This document shows, piece by piece, positions 1 to 7,725 of a DNA stretch of 20,690 nucleotides. The stretch is taken from the NCBI GenBank assembly GCA_903907475.1, contig CAIVOB010000087.1:1-20690 (forward strand), read 5' to 3'. Each line of letters starts with the position of its first letter. The first letter of the stretch is position 1. The notes under the pieces are model-generated. The model saw nothing but the letters and a program-made list of their open reading frames with translations. It was not told the origin of the DNA and did no database searches. The translations under genes and the position numbers were made by a program. The DNA comes from Candidatus Omnitrophota bacterium (GTDB lineage Bacteria > Omnitrophota > Gorgyraeia > Gygaellales > Profunditerraquicolaceae).

Positions 1-148
1 CACGCTGGGGCGCAACAAGCGTCCCCGCGAAAACCAAGTCAAGACAGGACCCGCTAACCTCATAAGAAATCCATTAATAGGATCGGATTATTATAATTTG
101 GTTCTAGAATAATATTTGGCGCTAAATTAGTTGATTTAGCTTGAGTTT
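1..148. other. Unassigned left-end stretch: GC-rich hairpin, then AT-rich leader
   Basis: The first 60 bases are about 62% G+C. They can fold a short hairpin: GGGGCGC at 7-13 pairs with GCG-CCCC at 19-26, with one bulged T and a 5-base loop. From about 61 the DNA turns AT-rich, around 27% G+C, up to the first gene. A minus-strand reading frame runs open from an ATG at 63 to the window edge (21 codons), but it has no recognisable motif. The segment could be the 3' part of a structured RNA, the end of an upstream gene, or foreign sequence. I cannot decide between these. Confidence 0.3.
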
Positions 149-158
149 ATGCTACAAT
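131..158 (+). promoter_or_regulatory. Possible sigma70-type promoter for the LPS block
   Basis: TTGATT at 131-136 and TACAAT at 153-158 are separated by 16 bases, close to the -35/-10 consensus. Transcription would begin at about 164-167, at or just before the ATG at 167, so a message from this promoter would have almost no leader. It is the only plausible promoter seen ahead of the long + strand gene run. The call rests on the sequence match alone. Confidence 0.35.
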
Positions 159-166
159 TATCTCCT

Positions 167-1096
167 ATGATTAAAGCACAGAAAGTAAAAAGATATTCCC
201 TAAAAACTCGTCTGAGCAAGGTTAATAAGGGCGATTTTGCGCTTGCTCCGGGCAAAGGTAAGAGTTTTGTCGATTTTTTAAGTTCTTTACCGAATATTTT
301 AAAGGCGCGGGATTTAAAAGCGGTTGCGGTTAATATTGTCGCGGCGCGTAAAAAAAATAAAGGGGTAATTTTTATGGCTGGGGCGCACGTGATTAAGTGC
401 GGACTCAATCCGGTGTTGATTGAATTAATTAAACAAAAAGTAATTACTTGTATTTGTTTAAATGGTGCGGGAATTATCCATGATTTTGAAATTGCTTTTC
501 AGGGTAAAACTTCCGAAGATGTCGCCGAAAATCTTAAAAGTGGGAAATTTGGCATGGGCCGGGAGACCGCGGATTTTTTAAATCGTGCCGCCACGCTTGG
601 GGTTAAAGACGGTTGGGGGCTAGGCTATGCGGTCGCCAATAAAATTGCCACCACGAATTTAGCGCACAAAGATTTAAGCCTGCTTTATAACGCTTATAAA
701 TATAAGGTTCCGGTTTGTGTTTTTGTGGGCGTCGGCACGGATATCATTCACCAGCATCCTTCATTTGATGCCGCATCAACCGCGCAAGGGTCTTTGCGGG
801 ATTTTCATATTCTAGTCAAACAGATTGTTAAGTTAAATCAAGGAGGGGTGGTTTTAAATTTCGGTTCGGCAGTTTTATTACCGGAGGTATTTTTAAAAGC
901 GCTTAATCTGACGCGTAACTTAGGTAATCCGGTGAAAGAGTTTACCACTGTAAATTTTGATATGATCTATCAGTATCGTTGCGCGCAAAATGTGGTTAGC
1001 CGTCCGACTAGTTCCGGCGGGCAGGGGTATTATATTATCGGCCATCATGAGATAATGCTTCCACTTTTAGCGCAAAGTATCATGGAAAAGATATGA
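167..1096 (+). CDS. Deoxyhypusine synthase-like protein, role unknown
   Basis: A protein of about 309 residues resembling the deoxyhypusine synthase (DHS) fold family. The stretch GAHVIKCGLNPVLIELIK, followed about 20 residues later by GAGIIHDFEIA, matches the NAD-binding half of DHS (the G-x-HD type motif). A hydrophobic VPVCVFVGVGTD strand and a GGVVLNFGSAV strand follow as in a Rossmann-like fold. The C-terminal region, where true DHS has a W-G-K with the catalytic lysine, reads SSGGQGYYIIGHHEIM, so that lysine is not evident. Bacteria lack eIF5A, so a hypusine role is unlikely. The gene overlaps the heptose kinase by 4 bp (ATGA), which hints at a job in sugar or envelope metabolism. The ATG at 149 is in frame, but neither start has a Shine-Dalgarno; 167 (MIKAQKVKRYSL) is preferred because the conserved part begins there. 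The family call is moderate and the function is unknown. Confidence 0.6.
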   Translation: MIKAQKVKRYSLKTRLSKVNKGDFALAPGKGKSFVDFLSSLPNILKARDLKAVAVNIVAARKKNKGVIFMAGAHVIKCGLNPVLIELIKQKVITCICLNGAGIIHDFEIAFQGKTSEDVAENLKSGKFGMGRETADFLNRAATLGVKDGWGLGYAVANKIATTNLAHKDLSLLYNAYKYKVPVCVFVGVGTDIIHQHPSFDAASTAQGSLRDFHILVKQIVKLNQGGVVLNFGSAVLLPEVFLKALNLTRNLGNPVKEFTTVNFDMIYQYRCAQNVVSRPTSSGGQGYYIIGHHEIMLPLLAQSIMEKI

Positions 1097-2106
1097 AAAA
1101 TTTAAAAGCGATTATTAGTCGGTTTAAAAAAGTAAAAATTTTAGTGATCGGGGATTTAATTCTCGATGAATATATCTGGGGTAGTGTTGATAGAATTTCA
1201 CCCGAGGCTCCGGTCCCGGTAGTTTGGGCGCAGAAACGCACTTTTGCGCCCGGTGGGACAGCGAATGTCGCGCATAATATCCGGGCATTAGGAGGTGCGG
1301 TAACTTTGTTAGGAGTAACCGGTTGTGACGCCAATGCGAAGGTGCTGCTTGGACAATTAAAAAAGCAGCAGATTAACACCAAGAGTATTTTTAGGGAACC
1401 TCAAAGGCATACCACAGTAAAAACGCGGATTTTGGCCGGGCATCAACAAGTAGTGCGGGTAGATTGGGAACATACGCATGATTTAAGCGCAGCGTTAAAT
1501 GCTAAAATTTTAAAATATATCGAGCGAAATTTAAAAAATTTTGATGCCGTGATTATCGAGGATTATGGCAAAGGAGTGATTAATGTCGCTTTATTAGAAA
1601 AACTTATTGCTAAAGCGCGGGCGCTCAAGAAAATTATTACCGTGGATCCGAAAGAGGATAATTTCGGGTATTATCGCGGTGTAACCGCGATTACTCCTAA
1701 TCGTAAAGAGTTGGAGAATGCGATTAGGAATTTAAAAGTTAAAGATACCGCGCATAAATTAAAGATTAATACTGATAGATTATTTCATCAAAAGGAGATT
1801 GATTTGGCTGCGGGTGAAGTTTTAAAGTATTTAAATTTAGATGCGATCCTCGTTACTTTAGGCGAGCAAGGGATGAAATTATTAGAAGCTAACGGCCGCC
1901 TGACGCATATCCCGACGGTGGCGCAGGAAGTGTTTGATGTTTCCGGGGCCGGAGATACGGTAATTAGTGTTTTTACTTTGGCGCTTTGCGCTGGCGCTTC
2001 GAAACTCGAAGCCGCGCATATTGCTAATTTTGCCGCCGGAATTGTGGTCGGAAAATTGGGGACCGCGGTGACTAATATCAAAGAACTTTTAGAGAGGATA
2101 AAATAA
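1093..2106 (+). CDS. hldE (kinase domain; rfaE1): D-glycero-beta-D-manno-heptose-7-phosphate kinase
   Basis: Phosphorylates D-glycero-D-manno-heptose 7-phosphate at C1 in ADP-heptose synthesis for the LPS inner core; cytoplasmic. This is a PfkB/ribokinase-family protein of 337 residues. Near the N-terminus it shows VIGDLILDEYIWG and then RISPEAPVPVV, the hallmark of the RfaE kinase domain, followed by GGTANVAHNIRALGG, a sugar-binding region. The catalytic DVSGAGDT (residues 282-289, base D288) lies near the C-terminus. The length covers only the kinase part of E. coli HldE. The adenylyltransferase half is absent here and must be encoded elsewhere if the pathway is complete. The gene overlaps the preceding gene by ATGA and is followed one base later by kdsB, consistent with co-transcription of an LPS operon. 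Confidence 0.92.
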   Translation: MKNLKAIISRFKKVKILVIGDLILDEYIWGSVDRISPEAPVPVVWAQKRTFAPGGTANVAHNIRALGGAVTLLGVTGCDANAKVLLGQLKKQQINTKSIFREPQRHTTVKTRILAGHQQVVRVDWEHTHDLSAALNAKILKYIERNLKNFDAVIIEDYGKGVINVALLEKLIAKARALKKIITVDPKEDNFGYYRGVTAITPNRKELENAIRNLKVKDTAHKLKINTDRLFHQKEIDLAAGEVLKYLNLDAILVTLGEQGMKLLEANGRLTHIPTVAQEVFDVSGAGDTVISVFTLALCAGASKLEAAHIANFAAGIVVGKLGTAVTNIKELLERIK

Positions 2107-2107
2107 A

Positions 2108-2848
2108 ATGGATGTCATCGGAGTGATCCCGGCGCGTTATTTTTCGACAAGATTTGAGGGAAAACTTCTCGCTAATATTTTAGGCAAACCAATGCTGCAG
2201 CATGTTTGGGAGCGCGCTAAAGAATCGCGGATGCTGGATGACTTAATTATTGCCTGCGATAATGAAATTATTTTTAAGACGGCCAGTGAGTTTGGGGCGA
2301 AGGTGGTAATGACTTCTAAAGAACATACTTGTGGCACGGATAGAATTAGCGAAGTAGTTAATCCGCTTGACGTTAAGGTGATTATTAATATCCAGGGTGA
2401 TGAACCGTTAATTAATCCTATGGCAATTGATAACGTGGCGCGTGTTTTGTTAGATGATCCAGGGTTAAATATGGCTTCACTTATGATAAAAATTGAGAAT
2501 TTAGAGCAAGTACTTGATCCTAACGTTGTCAAAGTGGTCGTGGATAAAAATAATTTTGCTTTATATTTTTCTCGCGCTCCGATTCCGTATTTGGCACCAA
2601 ACGCCGGAGTGGATCAAGTAGTGTATTATAAGCATATCGGACTTTATGGGTATACTAAAGATTTTCTTTTTACTTATAAAAATTTTCCAGTCGCTAATTT
2701 AGAGAAGACCGAAAAACTTGAGCAACTGCGTGTTTTGGCGGAAGGTTTTAAAATTAAAATGATTGAAACTAAATTTGATACGATTGGGGTGGACACTCCG
2801 GAAGATTTAGAGAAAGTGATTCGACAATTAGAGAAGGGAAAGAATTAA
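2108..2848 (+). CDS. kdsB: 3-deoxy-manno-octulosonate cytidylyltransferase (CMP-KDO synthetase)
   Basis: Couples KDO to CMP from CTP, giving the activated donor for the LPS inner core; cytoplasmic. 246 residues, the usual family length. The N-terminus carries IPARYFSTRFEGKLL, matching the KdsB nucleotide-binding signature; the usual Pro after RF is Glu here. It continues with GKPMLQHVWERA, the CTP-binding TCGTDRISE and INIQGDEPLI, all typical. The C-terminal part has YFSRAPIPY and IGLYGY, as expected, and ends with the family's IGVDTPEDLEKV. An AGAGAGG lies 10 bases before the ATG. The stop codon shares a base with the kdsA start (TAATG), suggesting coupled translation. Confidence 0.95.
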   Translation: MDVIGVIPARYFSTRFEGKLLANILGKPMLQHVWERAKESRMLDDLIIACDNEIIFKTASEFGAKVVMTSKEHTCGTDRISEVVNPLDVKVIINIQGDEPLINPMAIDNVARVLLDDPGLNMASLMIKIENLEQVLDPNVVKVVVDKNNFALYFSRAPIPYLAPNAGVDQVVYYKHIGLYGYTKDFLFTYKNFPVANLEKTEKLEQLRVLAEGFKIKMIETKFDTIGVDTPEDLEKVIRQLEKGKN

Positions 2849-3660
2849 TGTTACAAATTAATTTAAAGAATATAAAATTCGGTGATAAGCATCCGTTAGT
2901 TTTAATTGCTGGCCCTTGCGTTATTGAGTCGGAAAGTGCGACGCTGGAAGCGGCAAAAAAGATTAAAGCAATTTGCGCTCTTTGTCAGGTCCCCTTTATA
3001 TTTAAATCTAGTTTTGATAAGGCCAATCGGCTTTCAGGGAATTCTTATCGCGGCCCGGGAATTAAAAAAGGGCTGGCGATTTTAAAAAAAGTCAAGCAAA
3101 CGCTCCAGGTGCCGATTTTAAGTGATGTGCATTGCGCTAAAGACATGGAGGAAGCGGGAAAAGTTTTGGATATTATTCAAATCCCGGCGTTTTTATCCCG
3201 GCAAACGGATATTGTCGTGGCGGCAGCCAAAACCGGTAAAATCGTGAATATAAAAAAAGGACAATTTTTGGCTCCTTGGGATATTTTACCGATTATTAAA
3301 AAGGTGGAGGCGACCGGGAATAAACAAATCTTAATTACCGAAAGAGGAGTAAGTTTCGGTTATAATAATTTAGTAACGGATTTTAGAAGTTTAAAAATTA
3401 TGCGTGATTTCGGGTACCCGGTAATTTATGACGCTACCCATAGCGTGCAGCTTCCGGGTGGGCAAGGTAGCTGTTCCGGAGGACAAAGTGAATTTGTCGC
3501 GGGCCTCTCTCGGGCGGCGGTGGCTTTTGGATGTGATGGTTTATTCTTAGAGGTGCATCGCGATCCTAAAAATGCTCCTTGTGATGGAGCGAATATGATT
3601 AATTTTAAGGAGCTGGAGAATCTTTTAAAACAAATTAAAAGAATCAGAGGTTCGTTATGA
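2848..3660 (+). CDS. kdsA: 2-dehydro-3-deoxyphosphooctonate aldolase (KDO-8-P synthase), metal-dependent type
   Basis: Condenses phosphoenolpyruvate with arabinose 5-phosphate to KDO 8-phosphate; cytoplasmic. 270 residues, full length. Visible motifs in order: LIAGPCVIESE near residue 20, FKSSFDKANRLSG, SDVH, ITERGVSFGYNNLVTDFRSL, DATHSVQLPGG, FLEVHRDP and CDGANM. The cysteine of GPC (C24), with the later His of DATHS, Glu of FLEVH and Asp of CDGA, are the four metal ligands known from the Aquifex-type enzyme. This predicts the metal-dependent class, not the E. coli type, which has Asn at the Cys position. It shares one base with kdsB and overlaps kdsD by 4 bp. Confidence 0.95.
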   Translation: MLQINLKNIKFGDKHPLVLIAGPCVIESESATLEAAKKIKAICALCQVPFIFKSSFDKANRLSGNSYRGPGIKKGLAILKKVKQTLQVPILSDVHCAKDMEEAGKVLDIIQIPAFLSRQTDIVVAAAKTGKIVNIKKGQFLAPWDILPIIKKVEATGNKQILITERGVSFGYNNLVTDFRSLKIMRDFGYPVIYDATHSVQLPGGQGSCSGGQSEFVAGLSRAAVAFGCDGLFLEVHRDPKNAPCDGANMINFKELENLLKQIKRIRGSL

Positions 3661-4625
3661 AAATGAATGTTATCAAGCGCGCGCAAGAAGTTTTAGAGAT
3701 TGAAGCGCAGGCGATCAGGTTATTAAAGGGGCGGATCGGGAAGGATTTTTCTCGGGCATTAGAATTAATTCTAAAGAGTAAGGGCCGGGTAATAGTAAGC
3801 GGTATGGGTAAGACCGGGATTATCGCGCAGAAGTTTTCCGCGACCCTTGCTTCCACCGGAACGCCGAGTTTATTTTTGCATACTGCCGAAGCGATTCATG
3901 GAGATTTAGGGAAGGTCACTGCTGAGGATGTGGTGATTATTCTTTCCAATAGCGGTTCCACCGATGAGATGCGTCAGTTTTTACCGATTATAAAAAGAAT
4001 CGGAGCTCCGATTATTTCTTTAACTGGGAATTTAAAATCCGTTTTAGCAAAACATAGCGATGTGGTTTTAGATGTTTCCGTAAAACGCGAGGCTTGTCCT
4101 TTAGGTTTGGCTCCCACGGCTTCTACGACCGTGGCTTTGGCTATGGCGGACGCTTTAGCGGTATGTTTATTAGAGAAAAAGGGGTTTGGGAAAAAAGATT
4201 TTGCTTTTTTTCATCCCGGTGGAATTCTAGGGCGGCGTTTGCTTTTAAAAGTGGAAGATATTATGCGCCGGGGTAAAGAAAATGTGATTGTTAATGAAAA
4301 TAAAAAGGTGGCGCAGGTTTTATGTTTGATTACCCGCGCTCGCGCCGGATCGGCAACTGTGGTGAATAGCCAGGGGAAGTTAACGGGGATTTTTACTGAT
4401 GGAGATTTGCGCCGGCATTTAGAGAGCGATCGCGACCTGGCCGTACGCGCGATTAAAGAAGTGATGACAAAAAATCCCACGGTCGTGAATCAGGAGATGT
4501 TGGCGGCTGAAGCAATGCGCATTATGCAGGAAAAGAAGATTGATGAAATTCCGGTGGTTGATAAGTTTAAACATCCGGTGGGGCTACTTGATGTTCAAGA
4601 CCTGCTCAAAGCGGGCCTGGTTTAA
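3657..4625 (+). CDS. kdsD: Arabinose-5-phosphate isomerase (SIS plus two CBS domains)
   Basis: Interconverts ribulose 5-phosphate and arabinose 5-phosphate, supplying the KdsA substrate. 322 residues, the normal KdsD/KpsF length. The SIS sugar-isomerase domain fills about residues 30-190: GMGKTGIIAQKFSATLASTG, then HGDLG, LSNSGSTDEM, and the signature LAPTASTTVALAMADALAV. Two CBS domains follow (about 205-322), with AGSATVVNSQGKLTGIFTDGDLRR and KKIDEIPVVD among their typical strings. They probably give allosteric control. The ATG at 3657 overlaps the kdsA stop (ATGA) and has AGAGG six bases upstream; a second in-frame ATG lies at 3663. The order kdsB-kdsA-kdsD-kdsC puts the whole KDO pathway in one run. 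Confidence 0.95.
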   Translation: MKMNVIKRAQEVLEIEAQAIRLLKGRIGKDFSRALELILKSKGRVIVSGMGKTGIIAQKFSATLASTGTPSLFLHTAEAIHGDLGKVTAEDVVIILSNSGSTDEMRQFLPIIKRIGAPIISLTGNLKSVLAKHSDVVLDVSVKREACPLGLAPTASTTVALAMADALAVCLLEKKGFGKKDFAFFHPGGILGRRLLLKVEDIMRRGKENVIVNENKKVAQVLCLITRARAGSATVVNSQGKLTGIFTDGDLRRHLESDRDLAVRAIKEVMTKNPTVVNQEMLAAEAMRIMQEKKIDEIPVVDKFKHPVGLLDVQDLLKAGLV

Positions 4626-4627
4626 AT

Positions 4628-5170
4628 ATGGCGAAAGTCGAAATAAAAAATAATTTGCAAGCGCGTTTAAAAAAGATTAAATTATTGCTTTTAGACGTGG
4701 ACGGCGTGCTCACTGACGGGCGAATAATTTACGATGCTTTAGGAGTTGACGCTAAATTTTTTGATGTGCATGACGGCTTGGGGGTTTTTGTTTTAAAAAA
4801 ATCCGGAATTAATACGATTTTAATTACCGCTAAGAGCTCCGGGTCTATTCCTCCGCGGGCTAAAGATATGCAGGTGGCTGAAGTTTTTGCCGATGTTTTT
4901 CCTAAAACCCTAGTTTTAAATAAAATTCTGAAAAAATATAAAGTGCGCGAGGAGGAAATTTGTTTTGTCGGAGACGATCTGGTAGATTTAGCTTTAATGA
5001 AAAAGGTGGGCTTACCGATTGCGGTGGCTAACGCGGCCCGGGAGATTAAGCAGGCGGCTTTTTACGTTACGATTCATAAGGGCGGCCGGGGAGCGGTACG
5101 CGAAGTGGCGCAATTAATTTTAAAAGCACAAGGTAAATGGGAGAAGGTTTTAGAATTTTATGGCGCTTAA
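4628..5170 (+). CDS. kdsC: KDO-8-phosphate phosphatase (HAD family)
   Basis: Removes the phosphate from KDO 8-phosphate before CMP activation. It is a small C0-type HAD phosphatase of 180 residues, the standard KdsC length, forming a tetramer in known members. Motif I is LDVDGVLTDGRI, with nucleophile D23 and acid D25. Motif II is ITAKSSG, where most KdsC proteins have ITGRxS, so two substrate-loop residues differ. Motif IV is FVGDDLVDLALM. The C-terminal GGRGAVREV matches the KdsC tail that closes over a neighbouring active site. The start lies 2 bases after the kdsD stop, and the gene overlaps the next one by 11 bp. Confidence 0.93.
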   Translation: MAKVEIKNNLQARLKKIKLLLLDVDGVLTDGRIIYDALGVDAKFFDVHDGLGVFVLKKSGINTILITAKSSGSIPPRAKDMQVAEVFADVFPKTLVLNKILKKYKVREEEICFVGDDLVDLALMKKVGLPIAVANAAREIKQAAFYVTIHKGGRGAVREVAQLILKAQGKWEKVLEFYGA

Positions 5171-6068
5171 GAGATTTTTTTTGATCCTGTTTTTTTTATC
5201 CCTGGTTAACTATTCCTGGAGTGCGGATAATAGCCTTCCAAATAGCCCGGGCACAAAAGAAACTAAAGCCAGCGATCAGCAGATCGGAGATTTTTCGCTT
5301 TCTGGTTTTGGCGATAAAGGTAAAAAATCTTGGGATCTCGCTGGTAAATCTGCGGATGTTTTTAATGATGTGGTAAAACTTAAAAAAGTAGTTGGTAATA
5401 ATTATGCTGATAAGGACAGCCTTAATCTCACTGCCGATAAGGGGGATTTTAATAAAACCAGCGGCGTGGTACATTTAGAGGATAACGTTATAATTACTAC
5501 CTCTAGCGGCGCGAAATTAACCACTGATTCCCTGGATTGGGACCGCAAAAAACAGATCGTTAGCACTTTAGACAAAGTTAACTTAAACCAGCAGGATATG
5601 AACCTTTCGGGAGTGGGAGCGCACGGTGAAACAGCGCTTAAGCAAGTAGTTTTAGAAAAAAATGTGCGTCTAGATATGGAGCCTTTAAATAAACAAAAAA
5701 ATCAGAAAGAGAAGATTTCGGTTATTTGTGACGGCCCGCTAGAAGTAGATTATGAAAAAAATATTGCCATCTTTAATAAAAATGTTAAAGTAGAAAAGCC
5801 GGATTTAACGATTTACAGCGATAAGATGCAGGTTTATTTTACTCCGAAATCGGATGGGGCAGCTAAGCCCGGATCAGAAGCCGCGGTGATGTCGAGTGCG
5901 ATTAGTAAAATTGTCGGAGAAGGAAATGTGCGGATTATTCGAGGTGATAATATTTCTTACAGTCAGGAAGTGCTATATACCGCTGCGGATAAAAAAATAA
6001 TTTTAACTGGGCGCCCGCAAATAATTATTTATCAGACGGAGAATGCGAATGCAACTCTTGGAGACTAA
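5160..6068 (+). CDS. Periplasmic LPS transport protein, apparently LptC-like plus LptA-like modules
   Basis: A secreted protein of 302 residues. The N-terminus (MALKRFFLILFFLSLVNYSWS) is a Sec signal, probably cut after S21 (S-W-S). Residues of about 75-175 (SLNLTADKGDFNKTSGVVHL, then TTSSGAKLTTDSLDWD) look like the LptC beta-jellyroll pattern. Residues of about 185-295 (DGPLEVDYEKNIAIFNKNVK, TIYSDKMQVYF, IVGEGNVRIIRGD, AADKKIILTGRP) look like an OstA/LptA repeat. Known LptC links the LptBFG transporter to LptA, and LptA forms the periplasmic bridge. A single chain carrying both would extend that bridge. The gene lies between kdsC (11 bp overlap) and lptB, the usual Lpt position. The last LptA strand seems short, ending just after the lptB start. 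GGGAGAAGG precedes the ATG. The two-module reading is inference from pattern; a long LptC or long LptA is the alternative. Confidence 0.75.
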   Translation: MALKRFFLILFFLSLVNYSWSADNSLPNSPGTKETKASDQQIGDFSLSGFGDKGKKSWDLAGKSADVFNDVVKLKKVVGNNYADKDSLNLTADKGDFNKTSGVVHLEDNVIITTSSGAKLTTDSLDWDRKKQIVSTLDKVNLNQQDMNLSGVGAHGETALKQVVLEKNVRLDMEPLNKQKNQKEKISVICDGPLEVDYEKNIAIFNKNVKVEKPDLTIYSDKMQVYFTPKSDGAAKPGSEAAVMSSAISKIVGEGNVRIIRGDNISYSQEVLYTAADKKIILTGRPQIIIYQTENANATLGD

Positions 6069-6771
6069 GGGGTTAGCCAAAGCTTACGACGGCCGGCAAG
6101 TAGTGAAAGGCGTAGATATTACGGTGAAGCGCGGAGAGATTGTGGGGTTATTGGGGCCTAATGGCGCCGGTAAAACCACAACTTTTTACATGATTGTGGG
6201 AATTGTGCCGCCCAATAAAGGCACGATTGTTTTTGATAATCATGAAATTACGAATTTGCCGATTCATGAGCGCGCGCGTTTAGGAATTGGATATTTGGCG
6301 CAAGAGGCTTCGATCTTTCGTAAGCTTACGGTGGAAGAAAATATTAGCGCGATTTTAGAGACTTTAGCTTTAAATCGGTTTGAGAGGAAACGCCGCTTGG
6401 CTTCACTACTAGAAGAATTAAATATTGCGCATTTGGCAAAGCATAAGGCTTTTACTTTAAGCGGTGGGGAAAGAAGGAGGCTTGAGATTACTCGGGCTTT
6501 GGTTACTAATCCTTCGTTCATACTCTTAGATGAACCTTTTTCCGGAATTGATCCGATTGTGGTTAATGAAGCGCAGGAGATTATCAAGGAATTAAAAGCC
6601 AAAGGATTGGGGATTTTATTGACGGATCATAATGTACGGGAAACTTTGGCGATTACGGATCGGGCATATTTAATCGCTGAAGGTACGATTTTGATTTCTG
6701 GTAGCGCGCATGATTTGATTAATCATCCTCAAGCGCGGCAAGTTTATTTGGGTGAGAAGTTTCGCATGTAA
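6049..6771 (+). CDS. lptB: LPS export ABC transporter ATP-binding protein
   Basis: Cytoplasmic ATPase that drives extraction of LPS from the inner membrane with LptF and LptG, which are not in this window. All ABC motifs are present: Walker A GPNGAGKTTTFYMIVG, Q-loop LAQEASIFRKLTVEENI, signature LSGGERRRLEITRAL, Walker B FILLDEPFSGIDP, and the switch histidine in LTDHNVRET. The LAQEASIFRKLTVEEN string and the C-terminal hinge AHDLINHPQARQVYLGEKF are typical of LptB itself. About 240 residues, family length. Two ATGs are in frame at 6043 and 6049; GGAGA at 6038-6042 is correctly spaced only for 6049. The start lies inside the preceding lpt gene, so translation is likely coupled. rpoN, a common next gene, is absent. 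Confidence 0.95.
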   Translation: MQLLETKGLAKAYDGRQVVKGVDITVKRGEIVGLLGPNGAGKTTTFYMIVGIVPPNKGTIVFDNHEITNLPIHERARLGIGYLAQEASIFRKLTVEENISAILETLALNRFERKRRLASLLEELNIAHLAKHKAFTLSGGERRRLEITRALVTNPSFILLDEPFSGIDPIVVNEAQEIIKELKAKGLGILLTDHNVRETLAITDRAYLIAEGTILISGSAHDLINHPQARQVYLGEKFRM

Positions 6772-6809
6772 CATTTTAATAATATTAAAGATAAGAAAGG
6801 GAAAGATTC

Positions 6810-7694
6810 ATGAAAACGGAAGTGAAGAAGTTAGATAGCTCTAAATGTGAAATTAATGTTGCTGTGAGCGGTGAATTAGTAAAAAATAAATTTGAAGAGG
6901 TTTTTACGCAAATTGCCAAAGAAGCGAAAGTACCGGGTTTTCGCCCGGGAAAAGCTCCGCGGGATGTTTTAGAAAAACATTATGCCGGAGTGGTACACGA
7001 GCAGGTTTTAAAGGAACTCGTCCCGGATGTTTACAATCAGGCGATTGCCGCGGAAAAATTAGATGTTATCGCTTTGCCTCAGATTGCTGATGTTAAACTT
7101 GATCGGAGTAATTTAACATTTAAAGCGATTGTCGAGGTCACACCGGAGATTGTTTTAAAAGACTACAAGCAGCAGAAGATCAATTTTAAAACTACGGCGA
7201 TTTCTAGCGAAGAAATTAAAAGGCAGCTTGATACGCTGAAAGAATCGCGAAAGGTAGAAGTTGTGGATGATAAATTTAGCCGCGCTTTGGGCTATCCTAA
7301 TTTAATAGCTTTAGAAAAAGCAGTGGAAAGGCAGCTTTTGACGACTAAAGAAAATCAAGAACGTCAGAGGATTGAAAACACTTTAATTGAAAATATTATG
7401 CAAGGCGTAGAGTTCAAGCTTCCGCAGGGTTTAGTGGAACGGCAAACTCAGGACATGCTTAGGCAAACCAAATTAGATTTGGCGATGAAGGGGCTGCCGC
7501 GAGATAAAATTGAAGAGCAAGAGAAAATGATTTTAGAAAATATCGCTCCTGAGGCGAAGAAGCAAGTTAAGGTTTATTTAGTTTTAGCGCAAATTGCTAA
7601 GCAAGAAGGTATCGCGATTGATGATCAAATGCCGGCGAAAGTAATGGAGTTTTTATTGGGCCAGGCTAGCTGGAGTGAAAGTTTAGCAAAATAA
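6810..7694 (+). CDS. tig: Trigger factor lacking the PPIase domain
   Basis: A ribosome-associated chaperone that meets nascent chains at the exit tunnel. 294 residues against about 430 for a full trigger factor. The N-terminal ribosome-binding domain is intact, with GFRPGKAP at residues 43-50, the same position as the E. coli signature, and then [10 protein letters not shown]. After about residue 130 ([15 protein letters not shown]) the sequence goes straight to [20 protein letters not shown]. In full-length proteins that segment follows the FKBP-type PPIase domain. The C-terminal helical arms (residues of about 155-290) are present, including [15 protein letters not shown]. So the roughly 85-100-residue PPIase insert is missing with no frameshift visible. 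It precedes clpP, as in many bacteria. A Shine-Dalgarno (AAGAAAGGGAAAG) lies upstream. Confidence 0.9.
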   Translation: MKTEVKKLDSSKCEINVAVSGELVKNKFEEVFTQIAKEAKVPGFRPGKAPRDVLEKHYAGVVHEQVLKELVPDVYNQAIAAEKLDVIALPQIADVKLDRSNLTFKAIVEVTPEIVLKDYKQQKINFKTTAISSEEIKRQLDTLKESRKVEVVDDKFSRALGYPNLIALEKAVERQLLTTKENQERQRIENTLIENIMQGVEFKLPQGLVERQTQDMLRQTKLDLAMKGLPRDKIEEQEKMILENIAPEAKKQVKVYLVLAQIAKQEGIAIDDQMPAKVMEFLLGQASWSESLAK

Positions 7695-7725
7695 ATTATT
7701 TTTTAAATTAATTAAGGAGGAAGCC

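Noticed and set aside
1..63. Minus-strand start codon with an open frame to the left edge
   Set aside because: Only 21 codons and no recognisable motif; not enough to call a gene.
136..2532. Several minus-strand frames of 90-130 codons opposite the LPS genes
   Set aside because: All are antisense to recognisable conserved genes and show no domain motifs; they arise from codon bias of the sense strand.
4094..4276. 60-codon + strand frame inside kdsD
   Set aside because: It lies wholly in an alternative frame of the conserved SIS domain.
6043..6048. Earlier ATG for lptB
   Set aside because: GGAGA directly abuts it; the ATG at 6049 has correct spacing and fits the family N-terminus.
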